64,000 nucleotides of DNA, taken from contig JASANE010026734.1 of the NCBI GenBank assembly GCA_030248225.1, positions 1 to 64,000 on the forward strand, written 5' to 3'. Source of the stretch: Trileptium ribeirensis (lineage: Eukaryota > Nematoda > Enoplea > Enoplida > Thoracostomopsidae). This document shows, one piece after another, positions 62,171-64,000 of this stretch (positions are counted from its first letter, which is position 1; each line of letters begins with the position of its first letter). The notes under the pieces were generated by a model. That model ran no database searches and had not been told where the DNA came from. It was given only the letters and a program-made list of their open reading frames with translations. The translations under genes and the position numbers were made by a program.

Positions 62171-64000
62171 GAATCAGTGTTTTAAACGTCGATTAGTTAA
62201 CACTTCGATCGAGGTGAGATTGATAGAATGAGGCTATCATTAGTCATTAGGGATTAAGCGGAGTTAATAGCACCACAACTGCGTTGTGTTCGGTCAGGGC
62301 AACTCCAGGAATTAAATATCAGTATCAAATCTGGACGAGTAATGAGTCAAGAAACCAAATCAATATTTGTTTCATTTTTATAAGCTATCAATATTAAAAC
62401 CGATATGAATGATAATTTTACATTTTAAAACGCTTCGAAATTAAGGAATTATAACGCTTAATCGTGGGACTGTTTTAACAAAAGAAAATAAGAATAGCGC
62501 CTGCTTACTCTTAAAGGCTACTCATTACATTGAAGTTACCTCGCTTCTCCGGCTCCCAATTCACCATTGTTTTTATATCTCAATTGGTAGATATTTAGTA
62601 TGCGGAAATATAGTAGAATTACGAACTCTCCCTGTTACAGCATCAATATCCAGTTAAATCATAATTTAGTTCCACAAATCAAATATACCAAATAAAATCT
62701 AAGTAAATCCAAGGAAGCAAATGAATTTTAGAAATCAACAACCACAGCTCACACTCTCCGCGGTACAGACTGGTATATCATGATATCTTGTTTATATTTT
62801 CTTTGCGCGATAAATGTTCCAAACGTCGTATAATGGCGACGGTATAATTGACAATGAGACAGTCTATTTACAAATTTTATTTTATTTGCTGCATAATTGA
62901 ATTGTATAACAGTCTGATGTCAGGCGACTGAGCGAGAAATTGTTTAGAAAATATATTTCAAAGCTACAAGAGAAAAAGACGAACGATTAAAATGAATGAC
63001 AACATGGTATATTGGACGCTGTAGCTGTTGAACTAAGAAGGCAAATACAAAGCAAAACTGCCGCAGCGATAATCATCAGAAAGCGAAAACCAAACATTCG
63101 AATCTTATCTTTAAACTGAGGTGGAACCGGCCAAATCGAGACAGTCCGGCGGATATGCTCGTGCTGCAAAAAATAAGTTTTGCCATCATGATCGTTTTGA
63201 GTTTTGTTCCAAATTTATTTTGGTTGGCGCATGATTTAATACGGACCACAAGAATAATAAAAATAGCAATGTTAAACAAACTTGACTTCGATACTGGTTT
63301 GAAAACTTGTTCTAAATGGAAAAAATATTGATGGGTGCAACCGGTTTAACAGACAAATTTGTATTAGCAGTGTAGCTATACAGCATCGTCTTATTTCAGC
63401 GCTGTGGTCACTGTTCAGAATGAATCAGGCCTTTCGCGTTTGGTATGACAGTTCAATCGTCTATTTTGTTTTGTTATTTCAATTAAGTTATGTTATCTTC
63501 TATAGCTTTGTGGTCACCAATGCGTAATGTGATGCACCTTGCATCACGAATTCAGACACTTATAAGGATTTGGTTCTTTTGTAATATTCGACAGGCAATA
63601 CCCACATAGTCATAAATCTTCAGGAAAACTAACTAAAACTAGTAAAACAAACTTCAAACATTTTGAAACACGTTTCTTGTTTTCAATGTGCGATCAAAAT
63701 TTGCAGAAAATTTCAAGTGAAGATACATACCATACCCACCCTCTTAATCTATGTTTTCTCGTTTTTCTAGTTTTATAATTCTATTATAATTACATTCGTG
63801 GTAGCATCAAACATACAAATTTAAAGCACAAGACATAATCTAATATAAAAATTAAGGCATTTAGTTAAACATTTATAGGTAGCGAATGTAGCAGTGACGG
63901 AAGATGAAACCCGCACGCTACAAGCGTTGCATCTCTTACAGCTACAACAACGTGTTTCTTCGAATATTCGCCCATGCTTTTGATAGAAACTCACTTTTGA
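62171..64000. other. Non-coding, with two weak coding hints
   Basis: A minus frame (63169-62987) contains a signal-peptide-like or membrane-like core, MIIAAAVLLCICLLSSTATA, followed closely by a stop, with no visible donor. At the right edge the minus strand reads TCAAAAGTGAGTTTC, which could be the donor of an exon lying mostly outside the window. Neither is supported enough to call. The remainder is AT-rich. Confidence 0.35.

Noticed and set aside
62987..63169. Short minus-strand frame with a signal-peptide-like core
   Set aside because: The frame stops about 10 residues after the hydrophobic core and there is no donor to continue it.

Overview
This is an AT-rich, gene-poor stretch of a eukaryotic nuclear genome, most likely an invertebrate animal. 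I lean towards an arthropod or insect, on inference only. The reasons are GT-AG introns of about 17 to 20 kb, a large Ser/Thr/Asn/Ala-rich protein with homopolymer runs of the kind common in insects, and many short non-autonomous DNA transposons. I see no bacterial operon structure, no rRNA, no intact tRNA and no CRISPR array. Most open frames in the window are AT-rich chance frames or sit inside repeats. || The dominant gene lies on the minus strand. Three exons can be read with canonical splice sites and matching phases: 52754-50666 (phase 0 in, 1 out), 30800-30471 (1 in, 1 out) and 13468-12832 (1 in, 2 out). Joined, they give about 1018 codons of low-complexity protein that I do not recognise. 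Further upstream exons should lie beyond 52754, and at least one downstream exon must lie below 12832. A fourth minus-strand coding block, 359-1, runs off the left edge. It encodes three N-glycosylation sequons, a short membrane-like segment and a polar tail. Its phase (0) does not fit a direct join to 12832, so it is either a later exon of the same gene with a missing exon between, or a different gene. || The rest is intronic or intergenic and full of repeats. Two hAT-type MITEs have target-site duplications (3670-4092; 14735-15724, with an exact 8-bp duplication). There are three larger fold-back elements (25735-26200; 36054-36755 with a truncated relative at 45563-45845; 54511-55310) and two small inverted repeats (47821-47911, 57124-57264). 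A nine-unit satellite of about 182 bp occupies 17641-19276. Shorter tandem arrays lie at 9298-9600, 34580-35170, 42752-42950, 43960-44690, 58731-59095 and 61972-62170. tRNA-like promoter pairs suggest SINE remnants at 12437-12507 and near 49.85-50.08 kb. The oddest unexplained structure is a cluster of the palindrome GTTCGCGAAC, perfect and degenerate, spread over 22271-22781.
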